Shown: one piece after another, positions 34,483 through 44,100 of the stretch
Numbering within the stretch: the first letter of the stretch is position 1
Layout: each line of letters opens with the position of its first letter
Origin: JAQBQB01 sp963757185
GTDB taxonomy: Bacteria > Gemmatimonadota > Gemmatimonadetes > Gemmatimonadales > Gemmatimonadaceae
Length of the DNA stretch: 64,000 nucleotides
Assembly (NCBI GenBank): GCA_963757185.1
Contig: CAVWQI010000001.1
Location: forward strand, 412,507-476,506
Reading direction: 5' to 3'
Program-made: the position numbers and the translations under genes
Notes under the pieces: model-generated
Told to the model about the DNA's origin: nothing
Database searches by the model: none
The model's input: the letters and a program-made list of their open reading frames with translations, nothing else

Positions 34483-34734
34483 CTAATCGCGGCCGAAGCG
34501 ATAGGCGTCAATGACCGAATAGCAATTCCAGACGAACGCAAACAACATGGCATGACGGAACCCAACCGCGGAGCCAATCACCACGTAGGCGACGACCGTC
34601 GTGAACTGAACGGCGGCGGCGAGGCGACGCCCTTGCAGCAGTTGGCCGACGCCGGGGACGAAGCCACTGGCGAGCGCCTCCGTAGATCGCGCGCGCGGTT
34701 CGGCCGAGAGTCCTTTTGCCATCGACGCCCGCAT
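34483..34734 (-). CDS. Small membrane protein, TM2-like
   Basis: An 83-residue protein with SGFVPGVGQLLQGRR, which resembles the PGxGQLYxGR phrase of TM2/DUF5683-type proteins, followed by one or two helices (AAAVQFTTVVAYVVIGSAVG, HAMLFAFVWNCYSVIDAY). Function unknown. The ATG at 34734 overlaps the TGA of the upstream gene as TGATG, a coupling signal; ATGs at 34740 and 34722 are alternatives. Confidence 0.65.
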   Translation of the reverse strand: MRASMAKGLSAEPRARSTEALASGFVPGVGQLLQGRRLAAAVQFTTVVAYVVIGSAVGFRHAMLFAFVWNCYSVIDAYRFGRD

Positions 34735-35264
34735 CAGCATTTTAGACGGTGAGCGTGCTCACTCCGGCGCTCCATCAGCATTTGACTTGCGACGGCCGCG
34801 GCGACGAGGGCAAGAGCAAGGGGAAGCCACGAGGTGCCGTTGACTCCACCACACCCGAGAGAAGCAGCGTCACCGCTTCTGAATGTGATGGTCGCCCCGC
34901 ACGGTGGGCGCGTCGGATTCATTAGGCCGACGACAAACAGAACGAGGCCCATTCCGAGGCCGGCCCCAATCACGCCTTCGGGAAACGCACGACAGCGCCA
35001 AGCCGCGACTCCACACGCGACAACAGCGAATGGCAGCACGAGCACGCCGATCGACATCACCGCAGCGGCCGCGAACGTTGCCATCGCGAAGCCCAGAGCC
35101 CATCCCGATGCCGCGCGCCAGCCCGCAGTCCGCGAAAAACGTCGACCGCGAATACGTCCCAAGATCAACTGAATGAGCCTGACGGCGAGCCCAACGATGA
35201 GCCCGACCGCCGCTGCAGCCTCGAGCATGAACAGCCCAAACCGATCCACGTTCCGGGCCTCCAT
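34734..35264 (-). CDS. Membrane protein of unknown function, about four helices
   Basis: A 176-residue protein with helices LEAAAAVGLIVGLAVRLIQLIL, WALGFAMATFAAAAVMSIGVLVL, VIGAGLGMGLVLFVVGL and WLPLALALVAAAVASQML (each in part). A loop holds three Cys (PPCGATITF, LGCGG). No family recognised. ATG 35264 (MEARNVDRFG) is preferred to the longer frame. It is coupled to the TM2-like gene by TGATG. Confidence 0.7.
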   Translation of the reverse strand: MEARNVDRFGLFMLEAAAAVGLIVGLAVRLIQLILGRIRGRRFSRTAGWRAASGWALGFAMATFAAAAVMSIGVLVLPFAVVACGVAAWRCRAFPEGVIGAGLGMGLVLFVVGLMNPTRPPCGATITFRSGDAASLGCGGVNGTSWLPLALALVAAAVASQMLMERRSEHAHRLKC

Positions 35265-35314
35265 GTGAAGTGCCCTACCACGCAACGTAAGGGAGTGGCC
35301 TCGGGATGCCGGCT

Positions 35315-35818
35315 TCAAGTGGCTGGCGCTTCGATCTCCGACGCAAAGACCACGAGAACGGTCCACACAACCCCATCAACGAGTGCGCTCGGGGGCGCTT
35401 CCCGCAGCGCGTCCGCGTAGTGTTCAGGCTCGTAACGACTCTCTAAGAGAGAGACTTGAAGCGGAAGATAGACTCGGCCCGACGCATCGTGGACCGTCAG
35501 CTGCTTTTCGACCGGCACCCCTTTCTTCTCGTCGAGCGACATCGGGTGAAGCGCACCTGTATTCGGCTGGGGCCGCGCGGAGCGTTGATAGCGTTGTGCC
35601 ACAATGTCGGGTTCGACGGGACGTTGCTGCACCCCGAAGCCGGGAATGGGTGGCGCGATCTGCCAGATACCTTCGCACGGCGGAGCATCGACAGCGCGAA
35701 CGAGAAACGCCGCGAGCGACGGCGGCTTGCCTGCCTGATGATTCGATATCTCGCGTGCTGACGAACGCGGAAGCAGTTCGCCAACCAGTTGGTCGCCACG
35801 CCACAGTGTCAATGTCAT
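35315..35818 (-). CDS. Hypothetical protein, 167 residues
   Basis: It opens MTLTLWRGDQLVGELLPRSS, has a Pro-rich middle (APPCEGIWQIAPPIPGFGVQQRPVEPD, in part) and ends with a beta-rich region (VYLPLQVSLLESRYEPEHYADALREAP). No membrane segment. I do not recognise the family. AGGGAAGG lies four to five bases before the ATG at 35818, a strong start. It follows the RibD-type gene by 13 bases, so they are likely cotranscribed. Confidence 0.65.
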   Translation of the reverse strand: MTLTLWRGDQLVGELLPRSSAREISNHQAGKPPSLAAFLVRAVDAPPCEGIWQIAPPIPGFGVQQRPVEPDIVAQRYQRSARPQPNTGALHPMSLDEKKGVPVEKQLTVHDASGRVYLPLQVSLLESRYEPEHYADALREAPPSALVDGVVWTVLVVFASEIEAPAT

Positions 35819-35831
35819 AAGCCTTCCCTAT

Positions 35832-36380
35832 CTATCTTCTCGGCTCATACCGCATCGCCATGGCCCCCGAGCCGAACTCCAGCCGGCTCACGAGCCTCAA
35901 GTCGATGAGCTTCGAGAGCCCCGCGAACAACGTCGGCCCATGGCCGGCAACCCTCGGATGCACCACGAACTCGTATTCATCGATCAACCCCAGCTCCGCC
36001 AACGCCAGCGGGAGCTTCACTCCTCCCACGAGCAGCCCCTTGCCCGGCTCCGACTTGAGCTGCTGAACGGCCTTCCCCAGATCCCCGCGCACGAGCTCCG
36101 CGTTCCAATCGACCCGGTCGAGGGTGCTCGACACGACGTACTTCTTTGCCGCGTCGATCGCTTGGGCGAAGGGTTCCATCCAATCAGGCATCGCTCCCGG
36201 CGGTACCGGCAGCCGCCACGCTGCCTCCATCATTTCGTATGTCACGCGACCAAAGAGGAGGGCATCGGCCCGGCCAAGGTTCTCGGCCGCGTTACGATGC
36301 AGGTCTTCGTCCGCGATCATTACGCGATGATCGCAGCAGCCGTCCAAGGTGACGTTGATCGAGTATCGGAGGGGTCGCAT
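35832..36380 (-). CDS. Dihydrofolate-reductase-family (RibD C-terminal) protein
   Basis: A 182-residue single-domain protein of the RibD-C/DHFR-like fold: MRPLRYSINVTLDGCCDH at the start, ALLFGRVTYEMMEAAW as the NADPH-loop motif, KYVVSSTLDRVDWNAELV and LLVGGVKLPLALAELGLIDE later (in part). Such proteins are NADPH-dependent reductases of unknown substrate. The ATG at 36380 is preferred to 36428. A decayed paralogue is at 57343-58011. It heads a five-gene minus-strand run and diverges from the hybrid sensor gene. Confidence 0.88.
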   Translation of the reverse strand: MRPLRYSINVTLDGCCDHRVMIADEDLHRNAAENLGRADALLFGRVTYEMMEAAWRLPVPPGAMPDWMEPFAQAIDAAKKYVVSSTLDRVDWNAELVRGDLGKAVQQLKSEPGKGLLVGGVKLPLALAELGLIDEYEFVVHPRVAGHGPTLFAGLSKLIDLRLVSRLEFGSGAMAMRYEPRR

Positions 36381-36487
36381 TGCGCGCCGTTCGGCAGTCG
36401 TGCCGTTTACAGGGTTTCGCTGTTTCACTCACGTTGCGCCTACACGCCTCCGTGATGCAACCTGAGTGATATGACTTATCGCGCGAT

Positions 36488-39400
36488 TTGTACTACATCT
36501 TAGCCCAGCTCAGCCGCAGTTTCCGCTACCCCCTCCCCCTGACCGCAACCACCCTGCGCGCGCTCCCGCGGCACTTCTTCCTTCTCGGCGCGCTGCTCGT
36601 GGCGGTCGTGTCTCCGATCGGCGCTCAGACCGTCGCGCCATCGACGGCGTACGTCCGCGAGAACTGGACGGTTGCCGACGGGCTGCCGATCAATACCATC
36701 ACCGCCCTCGTCCAGACGCGCGACGGCTACCTCTGGCTCGGCACCAACGACGGCGTGGCGCGATTCGACGGCGTTCGGTTCACGGTCTACAACGCGGGCA
36801 ATACGCGGGAAATCCCGAGCAACCGCATCGTCTCGCTCCACGAGGACCGGGCGGGGGTGCTGTGGATACTCACCGAGCAGCAGCACCTCATCCGCTACTC
36901 CGGCGGCCGCTTCACGTACATCAACGCCGACCATGGGCTCACGTCCGGGGCGCTTCGGTTGAGCGAGATGCGCGACGGAACCCTCGTGCTGGCGACGACG
37001 CGCGGCGCCGGAATCGTTCAGGGCTCGCGGTTTACTCCGATCGCCGACAGCCTGACGATCGAGTACGGGTACGGAGCGGCGGTCAGACGGCGCGACGGCA
37101 GCACGTGGATCATGGGGCGCAGCCGTCTCTGGCGAATCACGAACGGACGCGTCGAAAACGTCACACCGCCTGCCATTCGCAAACCCGCCTTTACACGAAT
37201 GGAGTTGGATGCCGACGATCGTATCTGGCTCGCCGACACGGCCGGCGTGTGGACGGGTGATGGGCGTTTGCACGAGGTCCGGCGTGCGAGTCTTCCGGTG
37301 CAGGACGCCGACAAGTTCGCGTTCGACACGATCCGGCGACGCACGTGGGTGATCGGCCAGACCAACGTGGATGTCGCCACGGACACGACCGCGCGACTCG
37401 TCGCCCGGTTCGTCGGCTCTCGCGGCGGAGTCGTCACCGCGATTGTTATCGACTCCGCCGGCGCCGCATGGTACGGCAACGGTCCGGAGCTCTTCCGCGA
37501 CGGCCGGCGTGTCGCCGTGTTCGACGGAGCGGCGGGCGACAATCTGGCGTCCGGCGCGATCGTGTCCCTCACGATCGATCGCGAGGGGAGCGTCTGGGTT
37601 GGCACACGGTCCTCGGGACTGCATCGGCTCAAGCCGTCGTTGTTCAACGTCATCAGCGCGCCCGAAGGACTCGGGTCGGGCAACGTGTACTCCGTATATC
37701 AAGATTCCTGGGGGAGCGTCTGGCTCGGCACGTTGGGAGGCGGCGTGAGTCGCATCGACGGCGGTGGCAAGGTCACGACCTTTGCCGCCACGCCGATCGC
37801 GCCCGGTGTGTACGCCTATCCGCCGCACCCGCGCGACTTCCTCTCGGATCGTCCGGATCGCCTGTGGGTCGCCGCGCTCGACGGCATTCGCTCGTGTACG
37901 CTCCCCGCGTTCCATTGCACGATGTCCGGCACGTCGGCGCCGGGGGTCGAACCGGCCGTGCACGCGCTCCACACCGACGCGCAGGGACGCCTGTGGGCTG
38001 GCTCCGACCGCGGCGTCCTTCGCCTCGCGGACGGGCAGTGGCGACCCGTTTTGGGATGGCCGCTCAAGGACACGCAGGTCCGCGCCTTCGTCAACACGCC
38101 CGATGGCGCCCTCTGGATCGCAACGGGCGGCGGCGGCGTCGTTCGGTACCACACCGATCGCTTCACGCAGATCTCCGTCGCCGACGGTCTTCCGAGCGAC
38201 GTCGTCCGCGCCCTGTACGTGGACCCCGACGGCTACCTCTGGATCGGCACCGAGGGACGCGGTCTCGCGCGCCTGGACCCACGCGCCTGGAGCGACTCGA
38301 CGCACGATCGCCGCATCGTTCGCGTCGGCACGGAGCACGGCCTGTACGACGGCGCGATCCACCGGATCCTCGCCGACGACGCCGGCCGTCTCTGGATGAA
38401 CACGAATCGCGGGATCTTCTGGGTTCCGCGCGCCGAGCTCTCGGCGTTCGCCGATGGGCGCATCCGCGAGGTGCATTCCACTGCGTACACGGAGCGCGAC
38501 GGACTCCGCAACCGCGAGGGAAACGGCGGCGTGCAGTCGGCGGGAACGCGCACGAAAGACGGGCGCCTTTGGTTCCCCACGCAGGACGGCGTCGCCATCG
38601 TCGACCCGCGCGCCGTCACCGCGCGGCGCGTCTCGGCACCGGCAGTCATCGAGCGCATCGTCGCCGGCGATTCGAGCCTGATTCCATCGGGCGTACAAGT
38701 GAGCCTCGGAGTCGAACAGCGCAATCTCACGATCGAGTATACGGCGCTGTCGCTGCTCGAGCCGAAGAACCTGCGCTTCCGGTATCGCCTCGAGCCATAC
38801 GATGCCGACTGGGTCGACGCCGGCAACCGCCGGACCGCCTTCTACACTCGCGTTCCGCCGGGACACTACACGTTCCGCGTACAGGCGTCGTCGCCGGACG
38901 CGGAATGGACGTCAGTGGGCGCCGAGCTGCCGCTGTCGCTGGCGTTCGAGCCGTGGGAGACGCGGACGTTCCGGTTCGGCGGGGCGTTGCTGCTGATCGT
39001 TGCCGCCGGCGCCGGCGCCGTGCTGTGGAATCGGCGCGTGAGGCGCCGCGCGGCGGAGCTCGAGCTCGTGGTCACCGAACGCACCGCCGCGCTGCGCGAC
39101 CGCGAGCAGCAGCTCGCGCGTCAGAACGTGCAGCTCTCGGAGCTCGACCGCGCGAAGTCGCGCTTCTTCGCCAACGTGTCGCACGAGTTCCGAACGCCGC
39201 TGACGCTGACGATCGGTCCGCTCGAGGGTATCGCCGACGAGGTGCGCGGCATGAACGGCCGCGTCGCGGGCGCGTTCGAAATGTCACTCCGCAACGCACG
39301 GCGGCTCATGCGCCTCGTCAACCAGATCCTCGACGTCGCGAAGCTCGAGGCCGGGCAGATGCGCCTCAACCGGCGTACGCTCGATCTCGCGTCGTTCGTC

Positions 39401-40762
39401 CGCAGCATCGTCGAGGCGTTCGCGCCCGCGGCGGAGGGCAAAGGCGTGGTTCTCGACGTCGATGCGCCGTCGTCGCTCCGCTGCGCGTTCGACAGCGATG
39501 CGCTGGAGAAGGTCGTCACCAACCTCGTGTCCAACGCGCTCAAGTTCACGCCTGGCGGCGGTCGCGTGACGATCACGCTGCGTGAGACGAGCGAGGGCGT
39601 CATGCTCCGCGTCGCCGACACCGGCCCCGGTATCCCGTCCGAGCATCTGGCGCACGTCTTCGAGCGCTTCTATCAGGTAGACGAGACGCTCACGCGCGCC
39701 GAGGCGGGAACGGGCATCGGGCTGGCGCTGGTGCAGGAGTTGGTGGCGCTGCATGGAGGCGCGATCGAGGTGTCGAGCGGCGACCTCGCGCCCGGTGCCG
39801 TATTCACCGTCACGCTGCCGTTGGGTGAGCCGGACATCCGCACCGACGAGACGCGTGCGGTTGTGATGGAGGGGAGCGACCCGGCGCACGAGGCGTCCAA
39901 CGGGCATCGCCCGGTGAACGGCACTGAACCGCATGGCGACGTCGGCGACGACATTCCCACTCTGCTCATCGTCGACGACAGCGCCGACCTCCGGGCGTAC
40001 GTGCGCGACCATTTCGCGTCGCGATTCCGCGTCTTGGAGGCCGCGAACGGTGCGGAGGGAATCGCCACCGCTCGGCGCGAGCTGCCCGACGTCGTCGTCA
40101 GCGATCTCATGATGCCCGACACCGACGGCCACGCGCTCGTGCGTGCGCTCCGCGAGAGCGCGGACACGGACTTCCTTCCGATCATCCTCCTCACCGCGCA
40201 CACAGGCATCGACCAGCGGCTCGCCGGGCTGCACGGCGGCGCCGACGACTATCTCACCAAGCCGTTCGACATGCGTGAGCTGGATGCGCGTGTCGGGAAC
40301 CTCATCGCGCTCAGGCGACGGTTGCGCGAGCGATTCATGGCGGCCCGGGCCGTCGACGTTCCGGCGGCCGTCGCGGCCCCTTCTATAGAAGAAGACGCGT
40401 CCCTAGAAGACACGTCGCTCGACGAGACGGACCGCGCCTTCATGGCGAAGCTGCAGGCGACCGTCGCGCGCCACCTCGCCGACCCCGATTTCGGCGTAAG
40501 CGCGCTCGCGGGCGCGATGGCGCAGGATCGCTCGCATCTGTTCCGCCGCACGCGCGACGTCCTCGGCCTGTCGCCGTCCGACCTCCTTCGACAGGCGCGG
40601 CTGCAGCGCGGGGCGACGCTCCTCACCGACTCGACGGATACAGTGGCGGAGATCGCGTACGCCGTGGGGTTCAACAGCGTGTCGTACTTCTCCCGCTCCT
40701 TCCAGGCCGAGTACGGCGTGACGCCGACGGCGTTCCGCTCGCGCGAGGCGCAACATCCGTGA
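36488..40762 (+). CDS. Hybrid two-component system protein: propeller sensor, kinase, receiver and AraC output
   Basis: A 1424-residue one-protein two-component system. After a signal/anchor (HFFLLGALLVAVV, ending GAQ) come about a dozen Reg_prop repeats (GYLWLGTNDGVARFDG type, residues 55-720), a Y_Y_Y domain (about 745-815), a membrane helix (830-848), HisKA with His899 in NVSHEFRTPLTLT, HATPase_c with NLVSNALKF near 1011, a receiver at 1157-1275 with Asp1206 in VVSDLMMPD, and an AraC helix-turn-helix at 1328-1420. Family members sense extracellular carbohydrate or peptide ligands and activate adjacent genes directly. The start is TTG, without a clear ribosome site. The genes just downstream are likely targets. 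Confidence 0.95.
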   Translation: MYYILAQLSRSFRYPLPLTATTLRALPRHFFLLGALLVAVVSPIGAQTVAPSTAYVRENWTVADGLPINTITALVQTRDGYLWLGTNDGVARFDGVRFTVYNAGNTREIPSNRIVSLHEDRAGVLWILTEQQHLIRYSGGRFTYINADHGLTSGALRLSEMRDGTLVLATTRGAGIVQGSRFTPIADSLTIEYGYGAAVRRRDGSTWIMGRSRLWRITNGRVENVTPPAIRKPAFTRMELDADDRIWLADTAGVWTGDGRLHEVRRASLPVQDADKFAFDTIRRRTWVIGQTNVDVATDTTARLVARFVGSRGGVVTAIVIDSAGAAWYGNGPELFRDGRRVAVFDGAAGDNLASGAIVSLTIDREGSVWVGTRSSGLHRLKPSLFNVISAPEGLGSGNVYSVYQDSWGSVWLGTLGGGVSRIDGGGKVTTFAATPIAPGVYAYPPHPRDFLSDRPDRLWVAALDGIRSCTLPAFHCTMSGTSAPGVEPAVHALHTDAQGRLWAGSDRGVLRLADGQWRPVLGWPLKDTQVRAFVNTPDGALWIATGGGGVVRYHTDRFTQISVADGLPSDVVRALYVDPDGYLWIGTEGRGLARLDPRAWSDSTHDRRIVRVGTEHGLYDGAIHRILADDAGRLWMNTNRGIFWVPRAELSAFADGRIREVHSTAYTERDGLRNREGNGGVQSAGTRTKDGRLWFPTQDGVAIVDPRAVTARRVSAPAVIERIVAGDSSLIPSGVQVSLGVEQRNLTIEYTALSLLEPKNLRFRYRLEPYDADWVDAGNRRTAFYTRVPPGHYTFRVQASSPDAEWTSVGAELPLSLAFEPWETRTFRFGGALLLIVAAGAGAVLWNRRVRRRAAELELVVTERTAALRDREQQLARQNVQLSELDRAKSRFFANVSHEFRTPLTLTIGPLEGIADEVRGMNGRVAGAFEMSLRNARRLMRLVNQILDVAKLEAGQMRLNRRTLDLASFVRSIVEAFAPAAEGKGVVLDVDAPSSLRCAFDSDALEKVVTNLVSNALKFTPGGGRVTITLRETSEGVMLRVADTGPGIPSEHLAHVFERFYQVDETLTRAEAGTGIGLALVQELVALHGGAIEVSSGDLAPGAVFTVTLPLGEPDIRTDETRAVVMEGSDPAHEASNGHRPVNGTEPHGDVGDDIPTLLIVDDSADLRAYVRDHFASRFRVLEAANGAEGIATARRELPDVVVSDLMMPDTDGHALVRALRESADTDFLPIILLTAHTGIDQRLAGLHGGADDYLTKPFDMRELDARVGNLIALRRRLRERFMAARAVDVPAAVAAPSIEEDASLEDTSLDETDRAFMAKLQATVARHLADPDFGVSALAGAMAQDRSHLFRRTRDVLGLSPSDLLRQARLQRGATLLTDSTDTVAEIAYAVGFNSVSYFSRSFQAEYGVTPTAFRSREAQHP

Positions 40763-40766
40763 ACAA

Positions 40767-40779
40767 ACGTGCAACACGT
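40767..40779. promoter_or_regulatory. Palindrome ACGTG-CAA-CACGT (site 1)
   Basis: A perfect 5-bp-arm palindrome with CAA spacer lies between the hybrid-sensor stop and the receiver-like gene. A second site with the same CGTG-CAA-CACG core is at 41311-41323, with a compensatory change in the outer pair. It is a candidate binding site for the AraC output domain, though AraC sites are usually direct rather than inverted. Confidence 0.45.
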
Positions 40780-40817
40780 GTGATAGGTCGTTCGTGACAT
40801 AGCTGTGAAGTTGGAGC

Positions 40818-41279
40818 GTGAATCCCGCAGCCGATGGTCGCCAGGGCGACCCGCCTCCCGCACCGTCGTCGCTCGTCGCGCTAGAAGTCGCGCTGCTCGC
40901 GTCGGCCGAGCATGGCACGCCCGCCGGCGCGCCGGTCGCGCTGGTGGTGGCGTCCGACGACGACGAGCGCGCGTACGTCGGCGACGCACTTCGCCAGCGA
41001 GCTGACCTCGTCGTCGTCGCCGCTTCGACGGTTGCTGCCGCGCTCGAGGCGGCCGCGCATCGAACGCCGCGCGTGATCGTCGCGACGCACGACGCGCGCG
41101 TCGTCGTGCGACATCTGCCCGCAGTCCCCGCCGTGCTTCTGTCCGACGACACCTCGGCGCCCGAAGCGGTCGACGCGAATCGTTTGGCGCCGATCGTGGT
41201 GCTCCGCGGCGCGTTCCGCGGCGCGCGGCTGCTCGAGGTCGTGGCAACCCTTCTCGGGGAACGGCCGCGCGCCGACTAG
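40818..41279 (+). CDS. Degenerate receiver-like protein
   Basis: A 153-residue protein with Pro-rich N-terminal 35 residues and then a fold like a response-regulator receiver: VALVVASDDDERAYVGDALRQ (acidic pocket at 47-49), helices, VIVATHDAR where the phosphorylated Asp would sit, VLLSDD and VVLRGAF where the conserved Lys would be. The Asp is displaced (Asp92) and the Lys replaced by Arg130, so phosphorylation is doubtful. It starts with GTG after GGAGC, 55 bases after the hybrid-sensor stop, so it may modulate that protein. The fold assignment is inference from pattern. Confidence 0.55.
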   Translation: MNPAADGRQGDPPPAPSSLVALEVALLASAEHGTPAGAPVALVVASDDDERAYVGDALRQRADLVVVAASTVAAALEAAAHRTPRVIVATHDARVVVRHLPAVPAVLLSDDTSAPEAVDANRLAPIVVLRGAFRGARLLEVVATLLGERPRAD

Positions 41280-41286
41280 GCACCAC

Positions 41287-41305
41287 CAGTGAAAGGTTTT
41301 CACTG
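41287..41305. terminator. Inverted repeat after the receiver-like gene
   Basis: CAGTGAAA at 41287-41294 and TTTCACTG at 41298-41305 form an 8-bp stem with a GGT loop, starting eight bases after the stop at 41279. No T-run follows, so it may be a weak terminator or a regulator site. Confidence 0.4.
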
Positions 41306-41310
41306 TGGTT

Positions 41311-41323
41311 GCGTGCAACACGC
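41311..41323. promoter_or_regulatory. Palindrome GCGTG-CAA-CACGC (site 2)
   Basis: Perfect 5-bp arms with the same CAA spacer as site 1, about 93 bases upstream of the beta-helix lipoprotein start. The outer base pair differs from site 1 but stays complementary, which argues for a selected palindrome. Confidence 0.45.
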
Positions 41324-41415
41324 ATGAAACGCGTTCGCAACGTCGGTGATCGGTGGAAGTACGACGAGGGTTGTAGTCTCTCCCCGCGATCTCGCCCCAC
41401 TACCCGGAGAGAACC

Positions 41416-43735
41416 ATGCAATCCCGCTCGCTGATCTCGCGAACCGTTCGCCGTCTGCTGACAACCCTCGCGCCGGTGCTCGTGCTCGCGGCCTGCGAGG
41501 ACCATCGCCTACCCACCGCCCTGTCGCCGAGCCGGCCGGCTCGCGACGTGGCTGCCCGACCCGTGCATCGTCACCAGCACCGGCGACGCGGGCGACGGGT
41601 CGCTGCGAGCGGCCATCGCCGAGCCCACCTGCAGCACGATCACCTTCAACCTCCCGCTCCCCGCCACGATCACATTGACGAGCGATCAGCTCCTGATAGA
41701 TCGGACCGTGTCGATCAACGGGCCTGGTGCCGACAAGTTGACCGTGGCGCGTAGCTCGGCCGACGGGACGCCTTCGTTCCGGATCTTCTACGTCGATGGC
41801 GGGACGGACAGCATTTCCGGTGTCACCATCACGAATGGCCGCGCCGGCATCTTTGGAGGGGGTGGCATCGTCGTCGGCAACGCCGACCTCACGCTGGATC
41901 GGTGCGCCGTCATAGGGAACACCGCGTTTATCGATGGCGGCGGAGGTATTAGCGACGCCGTTGGCAGCGTGACGATCGCCCACAGCTTGGTTGCGAACAA
42001 CAGCGCAGCTGGCGGCGGCGGAGGGATCTTTCAGGCGAGCAGAGGCGCCAGCGTGAGCCTGATCCACACCACGGTGTCCGGCAATCATGCCACGCAAGGG
42101 TCGGGAGGAGGGATACTCGTTAGCAACTTTATGCGAATCAGCAGTAGCACGATCGTCGGCAACGTCGTCGAGACGCCTGGCGGCTTCGGGGGCGGGATCG
42201 ACAAGAGGGCCAGCACCAATATACCGATTTGGAGTAGTGTGGTCGCCCAAAACAGCGCCGACAACGGACCAGACGTGCAAGGCGTGACCGTATTCGAGGA
42301 TCTCGCGGTTCGCTACAGCCTGATCGGGAGCTCGCGGGGCAATAGCATCACGTCAACACCCAACAGCCACAACCTGATCGGCACCGCGGACACGCCGCTC
42401 GACCCGAAGATCGGACCGCTCGCGCTCAATGCTCCGGGGTCCACGGAGACATACGCGCTCCTCGCGGGGAGCCCCGCGATTGACGCGGGCAGTTGTACCG
42501 ACGCTCAGGGTAGACCGGTCACCGAGGACCAGCGCGGCGTCACCCGTCCGCAGGGCGCGACGTGCGACATGGGCGCCTACGAGTTCGCGGCCACGACCTC
42601 CACCACGACGGTGCTGTCGATCTTGCCGTCGACCCAGCAATACAGCGACAAGGTCTCGCTCAGCGCGAGCGTATTACCCGCGGCGGCGACGGGCAGCGTA
42701 CAGTTTCGGAAATCCATCGACGGAGGCGCCACGTTCACCGATCTCGGATTGCCCGTCACCGTTCCGAATGCCGCGCTCAACGACCATCAGATCCTCCAAG
42801 CCGCCGGCACCGCGGTGGAGTTCGAGGCTGTGTTCACCGCCACCGGCAGTTTCACCGGCTCGACAAGCGACGCGGCGTCGCTGACGGTGACGAAGGAGAG
42901 CGCGACCATCCTCTACGCGTCCACGAACGTCGCCGCGCTGCAGGTCGGCGCGCCCGGCGGCACGCTCGCCGCCAACAGCTTGACGTTGGCGCTGTCGGTC
43001 AAGGAGACGAGCCCGGACCTCGCAACGCTCACGGCCGGTCTCGGTGACATCGCCAAGGCTGGCCTGAGCGTCACGCTCGCGCCGGTAGGCCCCGGCAACA
43101 GCTACGCGCTCACGTGCACCGCGGGAACGGTCACCGGAACAGGGTACGCGGCCGCGCGTCCGTTCACATGCAAGAACCCCGCGGCCATCGCGGTCAACGC
43201 CTACGAGGTCGTGGCCACGGTGACGGGCGACTACTACGCCGGCACGTACAGCGACGCCTTCACCGTATTCGACCCGAGCCTCGGCTTCGCCACCGGCGGC
43301 GGCACCTTCGTGCTCGCGGGCGACAAGGTCAACTTCGGGTTCACGATGAAATACGGAAAGAACGGTTCCAACCTACAGGGAAACCTCATCGCGATCCGGC
43401 ACCGCACCGACGGCACTGTGTCGCGGCTCAAGAGCAACGCGTTGGGCGGCCTGGCGCTAGGCGAGGACCCCACGGTGCCGATGGGATGGGCGACGTTCAA
43501 CGGCAAGGCGACGTACACCACGTGGGATGCGACGGCCGGCGCGTACGTGACCGTCGGCAATCAGAGCTTCTCGGTCTACGCCGAAGATAGAAACGATCCG
43601 GGGACGGGTATCGACCGGATCTGGCTGGGCGCGCCCGGCGCGCTGGCGATGCCCGGGACGGCGTCTACGGCGGCGAGCAATACGGCGGCGCTTACCGGTG
43701 GCGGCGTCGCGGTCTCCCATCACAGCAAGAAGTAA
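41416..43735 (+). pseudogene. Large surface lipoprotein with parallel beta-helix and Ig-like repeats, frameshifted
   Basis: The joined product is about 772 residues. ATG 41416 opens a signal ending LVLAACEDH (lipobox). In the next frame comes the CSLREA-like phrase PCIVTSTGDAGDGSLRAAI, then right-handed beta-helix repeats (GGGGIVVGNADLTLDRC, GGGGISDAVGSVTI), a DQRGVTRPQG and CDMGAYEF end, then Ig-like domains (VLSILPSTQQYSDKVSLSAS) and a C-terminal post-Ig domain (GFATGGGTF). One extra base between about 41530 and 41560 separates the frames. The role is probably adhesion or polysaccharide binding at the cell surface. It follows the hybrid sensor and may be its target. Confidence 0.8.
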
Positions 43736-43770
43736 CGCAGTACGCAGGCAGCTCGTGCAGCGGATGCTCG

Positions 43771-43803
43771 GGGTGGGGCTGTCCTTAGCGGACAGCCCCA
43801 CCC
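43771..43803. terminator. Bidirectional hairpin terminator
   Basis: GGGTGGGGCTGTCC at 43771-43784 pairs perfectly with GGACAGCCCCACCC at 43790-43803 around a TTAGC loop. The 14-bp GC-rich stem lies between two convergent genes (stops at 43735 and 43819), as a shared terminator should. There is no T-run on either side. Confidence 0.75.
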
Positions 43804-43818
43804 GCTCGCGGGCATTGC

Positions 43819-44100
43819 CTACTGAGGCAGCTCTACCCTCTCCCTCATGAGTTGCCGGAGGGCTTCGGCGTTTCGACGCCGCGCCTCGTTGACCGACGCC
43901 GGCGCGACACGCTCGAACAGATTGCCGACCTTCCAGGCCAATGACTCCGGTCCGCGGAACGCGTCTCGGTAGCCGAACGAATAGCCGGCAATGGCAACCA
44001 CGAGGAGCCAGAAATAGCGACGGCGCGGAATCGACGCGATGTCGCGGAGGAGATCGACGGCCACGTCGCGTAAGGCCGCGACGCTCATGCTGGTTTTCAT
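43819..44100 (-). CDS. Small membrane protein, unknown
   Basis: A 93-residue protein with one predicted helix (YFWLLVVAIAGYSFGYRDAF) and a charged C-terminal helix rich in Arg/Glu (VNEARRRNAEALRQLMRERVE). ATG 44100 (MKTSMSVAALRD) is preferred to 44154. No family recognised. It stands alone, convergent on the beta-helix lipoprotein with the hairpin terminator between them. Confidence 0.6.
   Translation of the reverse strand: MKTSMSVAALRDVAVDLLRDIASIPRRRYFWLLVVAIAGYSFGYRDAFRGPESLAWKVGNLFERVAPASVNEARRRNAEALRQLMRERVELPQ

Noticed and set aside
36500..38866. 788-codon open frame on the minus strand inside the hybrid sensor
   Set aside because: Arg/Asp/Val-rich antisense shadow typical of high-GC DNA; no domain pattern and no ribosome site.
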